Shown: in pieces, positions 26,455 to 36,286 of the stretch
How positions within the stretch are numbered: the stretch's first letter is position 1
Layout of the letters: every line of letters begins with the position of its first letter
Assembly: GCF_003026475.1 (NCBI RefSeq)
Contig: NZ_PYMC01000019.1
Location: 1 to 64,000, forward strand
Length of the DNA stretch: 64,000 nt
Direction of reading: 5' to 3'
DNA from: Photobacterium lipolyticum
GTDB lineage: Bacteria > Pseudomonadota > Gammaproteobacteria > Enterobacterales > Vibrionaceae
Program-made: the position numbers and the translations under genes
The notes under the pieces: model-generated
What the model saw: the letters and a program-made list of their open reading frames with translations, nothing else
What the model was told of the DNA's origin: nothing
Database searches by the model: none

Positions 26455-28497
26455 TTATCTGACTTTTTTCAGTACCGCTCCCTCATATCCGCCAATCTCG
26501 ATATAACGTATCGGCGCACTTAACGTTCCGTCAATATTAACCCGCTGATATACCCCCGGTAAGGAAATCCGCATCGATTTCGCCTGAAAATAGTCTTTTT
26601 CGTCAGGTCTTTTGACTGCCCGATAAATAACCAAGCCACCGCTGTACTGCCTTGCCATCACCCCTTCGCTTGGGAAGTTCCCCAACCAGCCAGACCGATA
26701 CAGCCAGAACCAGTTTGCTGCACGTAATTCGATAGCGGACAACTCGGTTGCGGTGCTTTTCGCTATATTATCCAGACTCTGCCAATACACCGCTTTATAG
26801 CCCTTGGGGGCTTTTACCGGACGACCTATATCCACCTCTAGCATTTTGGTCGGCTGATATACCCAGTTCTTCGGCACGCCCTGACGATACCAGTTTGCGG
26901 TGGTGGTATTACCGCTGCCGTACACAAAAGTCTGGTTCCAGCTGTGATAATAGGTCATTCCGGGGATATTAAAGAAATAATACAACGCTAATCCGGTTTC
27001 GATATCTTTATGCCAGGCAGTCATCGAAGCCGGTTGTAGTTCACTGCGTCCACCACGCGTTGTCGACATAATCAGGCTTTTATCGCCTAGATGAGCTAAG
27101 GCAAAACTGTCCCATGAACGCTGCATTTTCTTCAGGCCCATTGCCGGACTTAAGTAATGCTCTCGTAACCAAACATCCACAGCTTCACGTAATTGTTGGG
27201 GCCAGGCCGGATACTCCCACAAATTAAGATCTGAAATATTCGCTGCCAACCAATCAGTCTGGGTGCTATTTTTCACCTGCCGTAAAAACTGCGCCATCTG
27301 CCCGGCATAGACGCTCTCCGCACCGGCAGTGCCAGCGGTCTGCAAGATTTCCGCTATCCCCCCTCCTGAAAGCACCTTAAATTGGTTTTCTCCCAGCAAC
27401 TTGGCCATGTCATCATTGTAAGCACCACTGAGCCCTTGCCGCTGCCAGTCATAGTAATACCAGCGGGCATGAAGCTCATTAACCGTCTGATCACTGAAAT
27501 TAGTTCGATACCAGCAACTGCCGGCCCTCATTTTCCCGGCAGGGATCAGACGCGACTGATGACGGAAACGAGCACTTGCTGTGGTAGACGTTCGTGAACG
27601 GTATTCCAAATCACTGATATATCCATCGCCATTTTTATCATTACGCACATCCCAGCCAGGTATGATCAGCTCTTCATTGCGGAACGCCAGCCAAGACTTA
27701 AGATTAACAGCCGTTAATTTGCCAGCTATCGGCCAGCTTAGTTTTAAAGCCCATATTTTCAACCCGCTTGCCAGTGCCTTATTGCCTGGAGCTAGTTCGT
27801 GCTGCTGATAAGCAGGGAAAGCTGAAACCCAAGGGAATTTGATATCTAAATCGCCTTGCCACTGATCCTTAATCTTTAACCATTCACTATCTGTTGGCTG
27901 CCATTGAGCGATATCACCCTGTTCACTCGCAAGGCTACGTGCTACTTTTGGTGCAATATCTGAAGTCACGTTTAGCTGAGTAAATGGGTAGGAAGAGAGA
28001 AGGAGCAGCTCATCTGATGGCATTAACGATAGCGGCAACCGCACGGTAGAAAAGTTACCATCCCGAATCAGCAGTAGATGTAACGGCTGCCCTTGCAGCA
28101 AATAATCCATAGCCCGGCTAACAGAGGGCACTGACAGGCGGGTATCTTCGGTAAAATGCAGGTAGATATCTTCAATATCAATCTCTTGTTGATGCGCTTG
28201 CTTGCTCAACCAGGCCGTCTGTTCTCCGGGCTTACAGTCAAGCTTATGTGCATACATATAGCCCATTGCAATCGTCTGCTGATTAAGTTCTGCATTCTGC
28301 AAGCTACCAAACACCACATCGGCATGTCGCATCTCCCACTCTTCAACGTCTAGGGCTGAATCAAAGTTCGATGTGGCTAACGGCTCTTCCCACCCGCCTG
28401 GTAATACCCAGCCTGTCGCCGTCGACGGATAGATCTGAGCCATGGCGTGGGTTGTGAGGAATATACCGATAATCCCTGTCAGGCGTAACCAACACAT
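26455..28497 (-). CDS. Large secreted protein of unknown function with EF-hand-like loop
   Basis: I do not recognise this 680-residue protein with certainty. It has a signal peptide (residues 1-20, cleavage after THAMA) and no other clear membrane helix, so it should be periplasmic or extracellular. Residues 287-298 (DKNGDGYISDLE) match a canonical EF-hand calcium loop: Asp, Asn, Asp, a hydrophobic Ile at position 8, Glu at position 12. The body is unusually rich in Trp and Tyr with phrases such as WYYYDW and TYYHSWNQTFVYGSG, a composition often seen in carbohydrate-active enzymes, so a glycoside-hydrolase-like fold is possible but unproven. It stands alone between convergent dxs and the pgpA operon. 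Confidence 0.75.
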   Translation of the reverse strand: MCWLRLTGIIGIFLTTHAMAQIYPSTATGWVLPGGWEEPLATSNFDSALDVEEWEMRHADVVFGSLQNAELNQQTIAMGYMYAHKLDCKPGEQTAWLSKQAHQQEIDIEDIYLHFTEDTRLSVPSVSRAMDYLLQGQPLHLLLIRDGNFSTVRLPLSLMPSDELLLLSSYPFTQLNVTSDIAPKVARSLASEQGDIAQWQPTDSEWLKIKDQWQGDLDIKFPWVSAFPAYQQHELAPGNKALASGLKIWALKLSWPIAGKLTAVNLKSWLAFRNEELIIPGWDVRNDKNGDGYISDLEYRSRTSTTASARFRHQSRLIPAGKMRAGSCWYRTNFSDQTVNELHARWYYYDWQRQGLSGAYNDDMAKLLGENQFKVLSGGGIAEILQTAGTAGAESVYAGQMAQFLRQVKNSTQTDWLAANISDLNLWEYPAWPQQLREAVDVWLREHYLSPAMGLKKMQRSWDSFALAHLGDKSLIMSTTRGGRSELQPASMTAWHKDIETGLALYYFFNIPGMTYYHSWNQTFVYGSGNTTTANWYRQGVPKNWVYQPTKMLEVDIGRPVKAPKGYKAVYWQSLDNIAKSTATELSAIELRAANWFWLYRSGWLGNFPSEGVMARQYSGGLVIYRAVKRPDEKDYFQAKSMRISLPGVYQRVNIDGTLSAPIRYIEIGGYEGAVLKKVR

Positions 28498-28599
28498 ATG
28501 TCACCACTGTTATTATTTATCAATCTGGTCTTAGTAAAGACTAGACGAACAAGTCATATAGTGTTGATTCAGAAGCAGGAAATTTTTAGGGATAGGTAA

Positions 28600-28622
28600 A
28601 AAAGCCGCGCAGTTGCACGGCT
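28600..28622 (-). terminator. Terminator after pgpA
   Basis: On the minus strand AGCCGTGC pairs with GCGCGGCT (one wobble) around a 4-nt loop and is followed by six T, about 37 bp past the pgpA stop. Confidence 0.75.
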
Positions 28623-28658
28623 CGTTAAAACTTCTTTACTCTGCTCAATCCGGAGCGG

Positions 28659-29144
28659 TTACCAGCCCTGCCAGTACCCTACGCCCCACAGGGTGATCAT
28701 CGCCATAAAACCAGCGAGAATATCGTCAATCATGATACCAAAGCCTCCATGGACATGCTTATCCAGCCAACTAATTGGCCATGGTTTAACCATGTCAAAG
28801 AAACGGAACAAAATAAAACCAGCAAGCACCCATTGCCAGCTCAGTACCGGGGCTATTGCCATGGTGACCCAGAAACCGACAAACTCATCCCACACGATAC
28901 TGCCGTGATCATGCACCCCCATATCATCAGACGTTTTCTGACAAATCGTGATACCAATAATCGCAGCGATAATCGTGATCAGGAGATAGGCGGCAAAAGG
29001 CAGCTGGACCATCAGCAAATAAAATGGGATCGAGGCAACGGTACCCATGGTTCCCGGTACGATTGGCGATAAGCCACTGCCAAATCCTGTTGCTAACAGG
29101 TGCCAGGGATTTTTTAGGTTGATTAAATCTTTGGGATTACTCAC
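28659..29144 (-). CDS. pgpA: Phosphatidylglycerophosphatase A
   Basis: PgpA removes phosphate from phosphatidylglycerophosphate to give phosphatidylglycerol in the inner membrane. The 161-residue protein has the N-terminal GFGSGLSPIVPGTMGT phrase, three to four hydrophobic helices, a VWDEFVGFW segment and the C-terminal GIMIDDILAG motif with conserved acidic residues. It is the last gene of the nrdR-rib-nusB-thiL-pgpA run, 3 bp after thiL, the same order as in other gammaproteobacteria. Confidence 0.95.
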   Translation of the reverse strand: MSNPKDLINLKNPWHLLATGFGSGLSPIVPGTMGTVASIPFYLLMVQLPFAAYLLITIIAAIIGITICQKTSDDMGVHDHGSIVWDEFVGFWVTMAIAPVLSWQWVLAGFILFRFFDMVKPWPISWLDKHVHGGFGIMIDDILAGFMAMITLWGVGYWQGW

Positions 29145-29147
29145 ACA

Positions 29148-30122
29148 TTACTCCGCAAAATGGTCATAACCATGTAATTGCCATTCCAGCAACTCATCAC
29201 GTCGCATCAGCTTAATACCCGTTCCGGTCCTTAGCTGACCAATACAGGTCGCTTTCACTCCGGTATGAGCCAAAGCGGTATCAAGCGTACCACGGTTCTG
29301 TTCGGGAACAGTAAAGCATAACTCGTACTCTTCGCCACTGGCCAGCGCCAATTGCTGGGCTTTTTCCAATTCAGGTTCAAAGGCTAACAGCTCTGCTGAC
29401 AAGGGTAATTTATCAACATCGACGGTTGCAGCAAGCTGTGAGCGTTTCAGAATATGGCCGAGATCAGAAATCAAACCATCGGAAATATCTAAAGCGGATG
29501 ATGCGATACCACACAGGGCCTGACCCGCAAGAATACGCGGTTGGGCTTTATAATGGCGTTCTAGCAAGGTCGCTTTCAGGGCTTCATCGGCCACGGTTAC
29601 TTCGCCCAACAGCACAGCTAAGCCTGCGGCACTATCACCTAACTGACCGGTGACATAAATCCAGTCACCGGAGTTGGCACCACTGCGGGTGAGTGCCTGC
29701 CCTTCAGGAACAAACCCATGCACCGTTAAGGTAATGCTGAGTGGTCCTTTTGTGGTATCGCCACCAATCAACTGGACATTGAAATAATCCGCTAATGCAA
29801 AGAAACCGTCACAAAAACGGCGGAGCCAAACTTCGTCAGGAGTCGGCATGGTGAGGGCCAGAGATACCCAGGCAGGCGTCGCTCCCATTGCCGCAAGATC
29901 ACTCAGGTTAGACGCTAACGCTTTGTGCGCGACCAGCGCAGGATCGGCATCGGCAAGAAAATGGGTTCCGGCAACCAGAGAATCGGTACTAACCGCCAGA
30001 TGGCTGCCAGCAGGGACATTGAGCAACGCACAATCGTCACCAATAGCCAAGGCAACATCACGACGATTGACATTTTGATGCTCAAAATAGCGAGCGATGA
30101 GGTCAAATTCGTTACTAGCCAT
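29148..30122 (-). CDS. thiL: Thiamine-monophosphate kinase
   Basis: ThiL phosphorylates thiamine monophosphate to the active cofactor thiamine diphosphate. The protein shows the PurM-like ATP-binding phrases AIGDDCALL near residue 30, STDSLVAGTHF near residue 47 and ALDISDGLISDLG near residue 208. I start at ATG 30122 (324 residues, opening with EFDLIARYF), which fits relatives; an upstream extension to 30191 runs back through the preceding terminator hairpin and is unlikely. Confidence 0.96.
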   Translation of the reverse strand: MASNEFDLIARYFEHQNVNRRDVALAIGDDCALLNVPAGSHLAVSTDSLVAGTHFLADADPALVAHKALASNLSDLAAMGATPAWVSLALTMPTPDEVWLRRFCDGFFALADYFNVQLIGGDTTKGPLSITLTVHGFVPEGQALTRSGANSGDWIYVTGQLGDSAAGLAVLLGEVTVADEALKATLLERHYKAQPRILAGQALCGIASSALDISDGLISDLGHILKRSQLAATVDVDKLPLSAELLAFEPELEKAQQLALASGEEYELCFTVPEQNRGTLDTALAHTGVKATCIGQLRTGTGIKLMRRDELLEWQLHGYDHFAE

Positions 30123-30164
30123 AATTCTTATTTTATTAGGTATTTCTTTGTTTATTGGACACAG

Positions 30165-30187
30165 AAAAAAGGCCAGCAAAGCTGGCC
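30165..30187 (-). terminator. Hairpin between nusB and thiL
   Basis: GGCCAGC pairs with GCTGGCC around AAA, followed on the minus strand by six T, 19 bp past the nusB stop. It may partly separate the rib-nusB message from thiL-pgpA. Confidence 0.75.
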
Positions 30188-30205
30188 CCATAACATCGTT
30201 TCCGA

Positions 30206-30676
30206 TTATTTCTTCTTGCGAAGTGTTGGTGCGGCTTTATCCAGCACACCATTCACAAATTTGTGGCTATCTTCTGCACCGAATATTTTTGCTAGTTCGA
30301 TTGCTTCATTGATAACTACTTTATAAGGAACGTCTTCGCGCTTAATCATTTCGTACATCGCTAAGCGAAGTAACGCAAGTTCCATCTGGTCCAAATCTTG
30401 TAGCGGACGAGACAGGTATGGACGCATTTTGCTATCCAATTCCTGATGGTTAAGTACGACACCCGTTAACAGATCGCTAAAATAGCTTACATCTGTATGT
30501 GGTGCAGCAAGAACAGGAGCATCTGCTTGATGCTCTTCTTCTTCAAATTTATGATCAGTTAAGAAATGTTGTTCAATATCAGCAACATTGCCTTTCGTGA
30601 TCTGCCAAGAATAAATAGCTTGTACAGCAAACTGACGTGCATTACGACGCGCGGCTGGTTTCACATTAACCCCCAT
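30206..30676 (-). CDS. nusB: Transcription antitermination factor NusB
   Basis: NusB binds boxA RNA with NusE (S10) and supports rRNA transcription antitermination. The 156-residue protein shows the N-terminal [17 protein letters not shown] and the C-terminal [17 protein letters not shown] and FVNGVLDK signatures. Its start overlaps the ribH stop by one base (TAATG), so the two are translationally coupled. Confidence 0.97.
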   Translation of the reverse strand: MGVNVKPAARRNARQFAVQAIYSWQITKGNVADIEQHFLTDHKFEEEEHQADAPVLAAPHTDVSYFSDLLTGVVLNHQELDSKMRPYLSRPLQDLDQMELALLRLAMYEMIKREDVPYKVVINEAIELAKIFGAEDSHKFVNGVLDKAAPTLRKKK

Positions 30677-31146
30677 TAGGATTCAATTTGGGACAGAACA
30701 TTAACCATTTCAAGCGCGCTTAGTGCTGCTTCTGCGCCTTTATTACCAGCCTTGGTACCGGCACGCTCAATGGCTTGTTCGATAGAATCGACAGTCAGAA
30801 CACCGAACGCGACTGGAGTATTAAACTCGAGTGCGACCTGAGCCAGACCTTTATTACACTCACCGGCAACATAATCGAAGTGTGGGGTTCCACCACGAAT
30901 CACAGAACCCAGAGCAACGATAGCATCATAGCGATCGCTTTTAGCAATCTGCTGTGCAACTAACGGCAGCTCGTAAGCGCCAGGACAACGAACAACAGTG
31001 ATATTGTCATCGCTTACCTGACCTTGACGTTTCAGCGCATCTAGTGCACCTGAAAGTAAGCTTTCATTGATAAAGCTGTTGAAGCGTGCGATTACGATAG
31101 CAACTTTTGCGTTTGGTGCCGCGATGGCGCCTTCAATTACCTTCAT
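30676..31146 (-). CDS. ribH: 6,7-dimethyl-8-ribityllumazine synthase
   Basis: RibH condenses dihydroxybutanone phosphate with the ribityl pyrimidine to lumazine, the precursor of riboflavin. At 156 residues it carries ARFNSFI, PGAYELP and [14 protein letters not shown], the substrate-binding elements of the family, and His in HFDYV is catalytic. I use ATG at 31146 ([10 protein letters not shown]); the longer frame to 31200 adds residues not seen in relatives. It overlaps nusB by one base. About 200 bp separate it from ribB upstream. Confidence 0.97.
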   Translation of the reverse strand: MKVIEGAIAAPNAKVAIVIARFNSFINESLLSGALDALKRQGQVSDDNITVVRCPGAYELPLVAQQIAKSDRYDAIVALGSVIRGGTPHFDYVAGECNKGLAQVALEFNTPVAFGVLTVDSIEQAIERAGTKAGNKGAEAALSALEMVNVLSQIES

Positions 31147-31342
31147 GGGCCTTCCTGTGACTATGTCTTTCCGGTTTGAGAAACCGCGGGAGTCTATCAC
31201 ACTTTATACAAGTGTCGCTACGGACAACCGGCGGTTTCACCCGATTAGTTAAATTTATATCCCTCTGCCGCGATCAACCTGCACAGGGATGGATTGAATT
31301 AGCGAAGCCTGCTTCAACAGGCCTTTTGCCCGTTGAAAAGGA

Positions 31343-32446
31343 TTATTCACAAACGTACTCAACAATGTTCAGGCCAAAACCTGACAGTGAGTGGTAACGT
31401 TGAGTGCTGGATGATAGCAAGCGCATATCAGACACCCCTAAATCAGCCAGAATTTGCGAGCCGACACCGACCTGACGCGATTGATCCTTCGGATTCAATT
31501 TCACTTTCGGTTGACCGTCAGCCTGAGCCGACAAATTTTTCACCTTAGTGATAATTGTGTCATGGCTTTCCTGCTTGCTCAGCACCACCAGCACGCCACC
31601 GTCTTCGGCAATGCGCTTCATCGCGGCAGGTAACGTCCATTGAGATGCACCCGAATGCAGAATATCTTTAAACGTATCTTGCAGGTGAACACGCACTAGC
31701 GTCGCTTGCCCATCTTTTACTTCACCATTACGCAATGCATAGTGGATCTCGTTATCAATGGTATCACGGTAGGTGATCATATCGAACTCACCATATTCGG
31801 TTGGCAAACGACATTCAGCAATGCGTTCAATGGTGGTTTCGTTGTTATTGCGGTACTCGATAAGATCGGCAATCGTACCCAGTTTCAGGTCGTGCTTTTC
31901 AGCAAACACTTCCAGCTGCGGACGACGAGCCATGGTGCCATCTTCGTTAAGGATCTCAACGATCACACTGGACGGTTCCAAACCGGCTAAACGTGCAATA
32001 TCACAGCCCGCCTCGGTGTGGCCTGCGCGGGTTAATACCCCGCCTTCCTGTGCCATCAGCGGAAAAATATGGCCCGGCATCACAATATCTGCAAAGCTTG
32101 CATCCGGTGCCACTGCCGCCTGCACGGTACATGCGCGATCGGCTGCAGAAATACCGGTGGTAACACCCTCTGCCGCTTCAATTGATATAGTAAAGTTAGT
32201 GCTGAACTGCTCGGTATTATCTTGTACCATCAATGGCAGATTCAGCTGCTTACAACGAGCATGGGTTAGTGTCAGACAAATCAGCCCACGGCCATGCATC
32301 GCCATAAAGTTAATAGCTTCAGGGCTGATTTTTTCGGCAGCAATGATCAGATCGCCTTCATTTTCACGATCTTCATCATCCATTAAGATAACCATCTTAC
32401 CCTGACGAATATCATCGATAATTTCTTTTGCACTGCTTAAAGCCAT
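31343..32446 (-). CDS. ribB: 3,4-dihydroxy-2-butanone 4-phosphate synthase fused to a degenerate GTP cyclohydrolase II-like domain (RibBX type)
   Basis: The N-terminal half (about 1-200) is a full RibB domain that converts ribulose 5-phosphate to dihydroxybutanone phosphate: [11 protein letters not shown], the HGRGLICL loop and [16 protein letters not shown] are all present. The C-terminal half resembles RibA, but the Zn-binding Cys cluster normally seen after VRVHSE is missing: here the sequence reads [16 protein letters not shown] and the domain has no Cys until the penultimate residue. It therefore should not act as GTP cyclohydrolase II. Such RibBX fusions are known in gammaproteobacteria, so calling it RibBA would mislead. 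It lies 22 bp after ribE. Confidence 0.9.
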   Translation of the reverse strand: MALSSAKEIIDDIRQGKMVILMDDEDRENEGDLIIAAEKISPEAINFMAMHGRGLICLTLTHARCKQLNLPLMVQDNTEQFSTNFTISIEAAEGVTTGISAADRACTVQAAVAPDASFADIVMPGHIFPLMAQEGGVLTRAGHTEAGCDIARLAGLEPSSVIVEILNEDGTMARRPQLEVFAEKHDLKLGTIADLIEYRNNNETTIERIAECRLPTEYGEFDMITYRDTIDNEIHYALRNGEVKDGQATLVRVHLQDTFKDILHSGASQWTLPAAMKRIAEDGGVLVVLSKQESHDTIITKVKNLSAQADGQPKVKLNPKDQSRQVGVGSQILADLGVSDMRLLSSSTQRYHSLSGFGLNIVEYVCE

Positions 32447-32468
32447 AACAATACCCTTATTCTAACTT

Positions 32469-33125
32469 TTATCCTAAAAACCCAGTTTTAGCTAATAAGT
32501 CCATGGTCACTTCTGATTTTTTATCAGCTGCTTTTTCACCTAACATCAAACGCTCTAAATAGCGGGCAATAACATCCACCTCTAAATTTACTTTACGGCC
32601 CGCCTGGAATGACTCCATTGTCGTCTCTGCTGCAGTATGAGGCACGATAGTCAGTTTAAACTCACTGCCACGAATTGCATTGACCGTCAGGCTGATACCA
32701 TCAATAGATACCGAACCTTTTTCAGAAATGTACTTAGCCAGATGGTCTGGGGCTTTTACCCAAAACTCAATCGCACGACCGGTATGGTTACGTTCAATAA
32801 TTTCCCCAACCTCATCAACATGGCCAGAAACCATGTGACCGCCAAAGCGGGTCGTTGGCAGCATGGCTTTTTCCAGATTCACTTTCTGGCCTGATTTATA
32901 ATCAGTAAACGCTGTACGCTTTAATGTCTCTAGGGATAGGTCAGCCACATACCCTTTCCCGGTTAGTTCAACTACCGTAAGGCAAACGCCATTGGTTGCG
33001 ATACTGTCACCCAGTTTGACATCTGATAAATCAAGCTTACCTGAATCAACAGTAACAGAAATGTCTGCACCTTTTGGCGTCAACGCAGTAATGGTGCCTA
33101 CAGCTTCAATAATGCCGGTAAACAT
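32469..33125 (-). CDS. ribE: Riboflavin synthase alpha chain
   Basis: RibE dismutates two lumazine molecules to riboflavin. The 218-residue protein is an internal duplication of two lumazine-binding barrels: MFTGIIEAVGTI with GVCLTV in the first half, and MVSGHVDEVGEI with GISLTVNA in the second. The length is typical. It follows ribD by 30 bp. Confidence 0.97.
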   Translation of the reverse strand: MFTGIIEAVGTITALTPKGADISVTVDSGKLDLSDVKLGDSIATNGVCLTVVELTGKGYVADLSLETLKRTAFTDYKSGQKVNLEKAMLPTTRFGGHMVSGHVDEVGEIIERNHTGRAIEFWVKAPDHLAKYISEKGSVSIDGISLTVNAIRGSEFKLTIVPHTAAETTMESFQAGRKVNLEVDVIARYLERLMLGEKAADKKSEVTMDLLAKTGFLG

Positions 33126-33155
33126 ATCTAAAAATTCCTTGATTCGCTCTATGCG

Positions 33156-34283
33156 TTAAACGCGAGCAATAATACGTAAATCAGGGCCCACCATGCGAAC
33201 GTCGGTTATCTCAAGTTGAGGAACCTGAGACATCGCAGTCAGCCCTTGTAAATCAATTAACCCGCGGCTATCGCTACCCATCAGTTTAGGTGCCTGGTAA
33301 ATGATCAGCTCATCAACCAATCCAGCAGACAGCAACGCCCCAGCCAATCCGGCCCCCGCTTCTACCCAGATATGGTTAATCTCTTGCTTTGCCAACTCAG
33401 CCATCAACAGTGACAAATCCAGCAGGTCAGAGTCTGGCTGACAGGGAATGAGCAGTTGAGTTACTGAATCAGACCAAACTTCCACCCCAGCTTCTGCCCG
33501 CGCCAGATAAGACTGCCCCGGCAAACTGAATAACTGATGATCAGGGGTCACACGATTCTGACTATCGATAATCACCCTCGATGGCTGGCGTAACGCCTCT
33601 TGTGGGTATTCGGTCTGGATCTGCTCACCCAGCTCATCCCACCGCACATTCAAAGACGGATCATCAGCCAATACCGTCGCACTGGTCGATAAAATCGCCC
33701 CGGCACAAGCGCGAAAGCGTTGTACATCAGCGCGAGCCTGCGGACTGGTAATCCACTGGCTTTCGCCATTAGCCAATGCCGTACGGCCATCAAGACTTGA
33801 TGCTAATTTTAGCTGTACATAAGGCAACCCGGTTTTCATTCGCTTAATAAAACCGGCATTCAGCCCTTGTGCATCGGCTTCCAGCAACCCCGTCTGAACC
33901 TCAACGCCTGCGACTTGCAACATTTCAATCCCCCGTCCGCCAACTTGAGGATTGGGATCAACCATCGCGCAAACAACACGAGAAACTTTGGCGTTAATTA
34001 GCGCTTGGGCGCAAGGAGGAGTACGACCAAAATGAGAACAAGGCTCTAACGTCACATAAGCGGTAGCACCTTCGGCATGATCGCCAGCAGCACGCAGAGC
34101 AAACACTTCTGCATGGGGTTGCCCCGCCTGATAATGGTAACCTTCACCAACAATGGTTGTACCTTGAGCGATGACACAGCCGACATTTGGGTTAGGGGCT
34201 GTAGTGAAACGGCCACGTTTTGCCAGTTTTATGGCACGCAGCATCATGGCATGATCAATAGGAGAGAACATCTGACTTTGCAT
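33156..34283 (-). CDS. ribD: Bifunctional pyrimidine deaminase/reductase RibD
   Basis: RibD performs the deamination and side-chain reduction of the riboflavin pathway. The N-terminal deaminase has the zinc motif HAEVFAL near residue 59 and LEPCSHFGRTPPC near residue 80; the C-terminal reductase begins near residue 150 with QLKLASSLDGR and contains ITSPQARADVQRFR. At 375 residues it is of normal length. A second ATG four codons in (34271) is an equally plausible start. It follows nrdR; no FMN riboswitch is visible upstream. Confidence 0.96.
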   Translation of the reverse strand: MQSQMFSPIDHAMMLRAIKLAKRGRFTTAPNPNVGCVIAQGTTIVGEGYHYQAGQPHAEVFALRAAGDHAEGATAYVTLEPCSHFGRTPPCAQALINAKVSRVVCAMVDPNPQVGGRGIEMLQVAGVEVQTGLLEADAQGLNAGFIKRMKTGLPYVQLKLASSLDGRTALANGESQWITSPQARADVQRFRACAGAILSTSATVLADDPSLNVRWDELGEQIQTEYPQEALRQPSRVIIDSQNRVTPDHQLFSLPGQSYLARAEAGVEVWSDSVTQLLIPCQPDSDLLDLSLLMAELAKQEINHIWVEAGAGLAGALLSAGLVDELIIYQAPKLMGSDSRGLIDLQGLTAMSQVPQLEITDVRMVGPDLRIIARV

Positions 34284-34352
34284 TTATTCAGCTTAGAGGT
34301 AGTGGAATAGCTCACCGTGACTAAAAACACACAATGAGCTAAACAATCACTT

Positions 34353-34802
34353 TTATTTTTCTAATTTGGCAATTTCTTCACCAAATTCACGAATATCTTC
34401 AAAACTACGATAGACCGAAGCAAAACGGATATAAGCAACTTTATCCAGCTCTTTTAACGCTTCCATCACTAAGTTACCGATCATATCAGACGGTACTTCG
34501 CGTTCACCCGTGGCGCGTAACCGGGATTTAATGGTGTTAATAGCACGTTCAATATCATCTGCGCTCACCGGACGTTTTTCTAACGCGTGTTGAATACCAC
34601 CACGAAGTTTATCTTCGTTAAACGGTTCACGATTACCATTGGTTTTTATCACCCTTGGCATCACCAGCTCAGCTGTTTCAAACGTTGTATAACGCTCATT
34701 ACAAGCTAAACATTGACGACGACGGCGGACTTGATGGCCATCGGCAACCAGACGGGAATCGATTACTTTGGTGTCATTTGCACCACAAAAAGGACAATGC
34801 AT
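34353..34802 (-). CDS. nrdR: Transcriptional repressor NrdR
   Basis: NrdR represses ribonucleotide reductase genes according to bound ATP or dATP. The 149-residue protein has an N-terminal zinc ribbon ([15 protein letters not shown] with CLAC about 20 residues on) and an ATP-cone domain ([16 protein letters not shown]). I choose ATG at 34802: AGGAGG lies 4 bp upstream, and relatives begin MHCPFC. It heads the riboflavin cluster, as in other gammaproteobacteria. Confidence 0.97.
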   Translation of the reverse strand: MHCPFCGANDTKVIDSRLVADGHQVRRRRQCLACNERYTTFETAELVMPRVIKTNGNREPFNEDKLRGGIQHALEKRPVSADDIERAINTIKSRLRATGEREVPSDMIGNLVMEALKELDKVAYIRFASVYRSFEDIREFGEEIAKLEK

Positions 34803-34929
34803 CATGCCTCCTAATTTTCGTCGACTCAGTGTAACCCATTTCAACCACGGATAAAGAATTTAACCTCAGTTTTCTTTGTAATCAGATAACAAAACAAAAC
34901 ACTTAGCATTTAGACTCTGCCAAAAAAAC

Positions 34930-34957
34930 AAAACGGCACTATAAAAGTGCCGTTTTT
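34930..34957 (-). terminator. Terminator between glyA and nrdR
   Basis: AAAACGGCACT pairs with AGTGCCGTTTT around a 5-nt loop, with A/T runs on both sides. Between it and the glyA stop lies another CTCG/CTAG-rich repeat stretch (about 34980-35033). Confidence 0.85.
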
Positions 34958-35035
34958 CCAGATTCAACCTTACGCGATACTAGGTTCTAGATACTCGATA
35001 CTCGATTCTAGGAGCAAAGCGTCCTCGCCACCCGA

Positions 35036-36286
35036 TTAAGAGTAGACAGGTAGACGCTTACAGATTTCTAGTACTTTCGCTTTCGTCGCTTCAATTACTT
35101 CAGGCTTGTCAATGTTATCCAGTACATCACAGATCCAGCCAGCAAGCTGCTTGGTGTCTTCTGCGGTAAAACCACGACGCGTGATTGATGGCGTACCAAT
35201 ACGGATCCCAGAAGTAACAAACGGGCTGCGAGGATCATTCGGTACACTGTTTTTGTTCACTGTGATATTCGCCGCACCTAATGCTGCATCCGCCTCTTTA
35301 CCTGTTATGCCTTTGTCGATGAGATCAACAAGGAACAGGTGGTTTTCAGTGCCGCCAGAAACGATGTTATAGCCACGCTCAAGGAACTCACCAACCATGA
35401 CTTTGGCATTCTCAACAACGTGCTGCTGATAAACTTTAAATTCAGGCTCCATTGCTTCTTTGAACGCGACGGCTTTTGCTGCGATAACGTGCATCAGAGG
35501 CCCCCCCTGACCACCAGGGAATACTGCTGAGTTCAGCTTCTTATAAAGATCTTCACCTGCATTAGAAAGGATCAGACCGCCACGCGGACCTGCCAGCGTT
35601 TTATGCGTCGTCGTTGTTACCACATGCGCATGTGGCACCGGGTTAGGATAAACACCGGCAGCAATAAGACCTGCAACGTGAGCCATATCTACGAAGAAGT
35701 ACGCGCCAACTTTGTCTGCGATTTCACGCATGCGCTTCCAGTCAACAACTTGAGAATACGCAGAAAAACCGCCAATGATCATCTTCGGTTTGTGCTCAAC
35801 CGCCAGCGCTTCCATTTCTTCGTAATCAATCTGACCATTCTCATCAATTCCGTAAGGTATGATGTTGTAAAGCTTTCCTGAGAAGTTTACCGGAGAACCG
35901 TGAGTTAAGTGACCACCGTGTGCCAGACTCATACCTAGAACAGTATCGCCGGGATTCAGTAATGCCATGTAAACGGCATTGTTCGCCTGAGAGCCAGAGT
36001 GAGGCTGAACGTTAGCATACTCAGCACCAAACAGCTGGCAGGCGCGGTCAATGGCCAGTTGCTCGGCTTTATCGACATATTCACAACCGCCGTAGTAGCG
36101 CTTGCCTGGGTAGCCTTCAGCATATTTGTTAGTCAACTGAGAGCCTTGTGCTTCCATTACACGCGGGCTCGTGTAGTTTTCAGAAGCAATCAACTCGATG
36201 TGCTCTTCCTGACGTGCAGTTTCTTCCTGAATTGCTGCAAAAAGTTCCGCGTCATAGTCGGCAATATTCATATCGCGCTTTAGCAT
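35036..36286 (-). CDS. glyA: Serine hydroxymethyltransferase
   Basis: GlyA interconverts serine and glycine with PLP and loads one-carbon units onto tetrahydrofolate for purine and thymidylate synthesis. The 416-residue protein opens [12 protein letters not shown] as in Vibrio; the PLP Lys is in [14 protein letters not shown] near residue 229. ATG at 36286 has AGGAGA upstream; the longer frame to 36382 would run over the PurR-like operator and is not used. It is divergent from the yitT-like gene. Confidence 0.98.
   Translation of the reverse strand: MLKRDMNIADYDAELFAAIQEETARQEEHIELIASENYTSPRVMEAQGSQLTNKYAEGYPGKRYYGGCEYVDKAEQLAIDRACQLFGAEYANVQPHSGSQANNAVYMALLNPGDTVLGMSLAHGGHLTHGSPVNFSGKLYNIIPYGIDENGQIDYEEMEALAVEHKPKMIIGGFSAYSQVVDWKRMREIADKVGAYFFVDMAHVAGLIAAGVYPNPVPHAHVVTTTTHKTLAGPRGGLILSNAGEDLYKKLNSAVFPGGQGGPLMHVIAAKAVAFKEAMEPEFKVYQQHVVENAKVMVGEFLERGYNIVSGGTENHLFLVDLIDKGITGKEADAALGAANITVNKNSVPNDPRSPFVTSGIRIGTPSITRRGFTAEDTKQLAGWICDVLDNIDKPEVIEATKAKVLEICKRLPVYS

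Noticed and set aside
31773..32405. 210-codon frame opposite ribB
   Set aside because: Antisense shadow of a conserved gene, Ser/Ala-rich, no ribosome site.
34284..34352. FMN riboswitch before the riboflavin genes
   Set aside because: The gap is too short and no conserved RFN-element sequence is visible here or before ribB and ribH.
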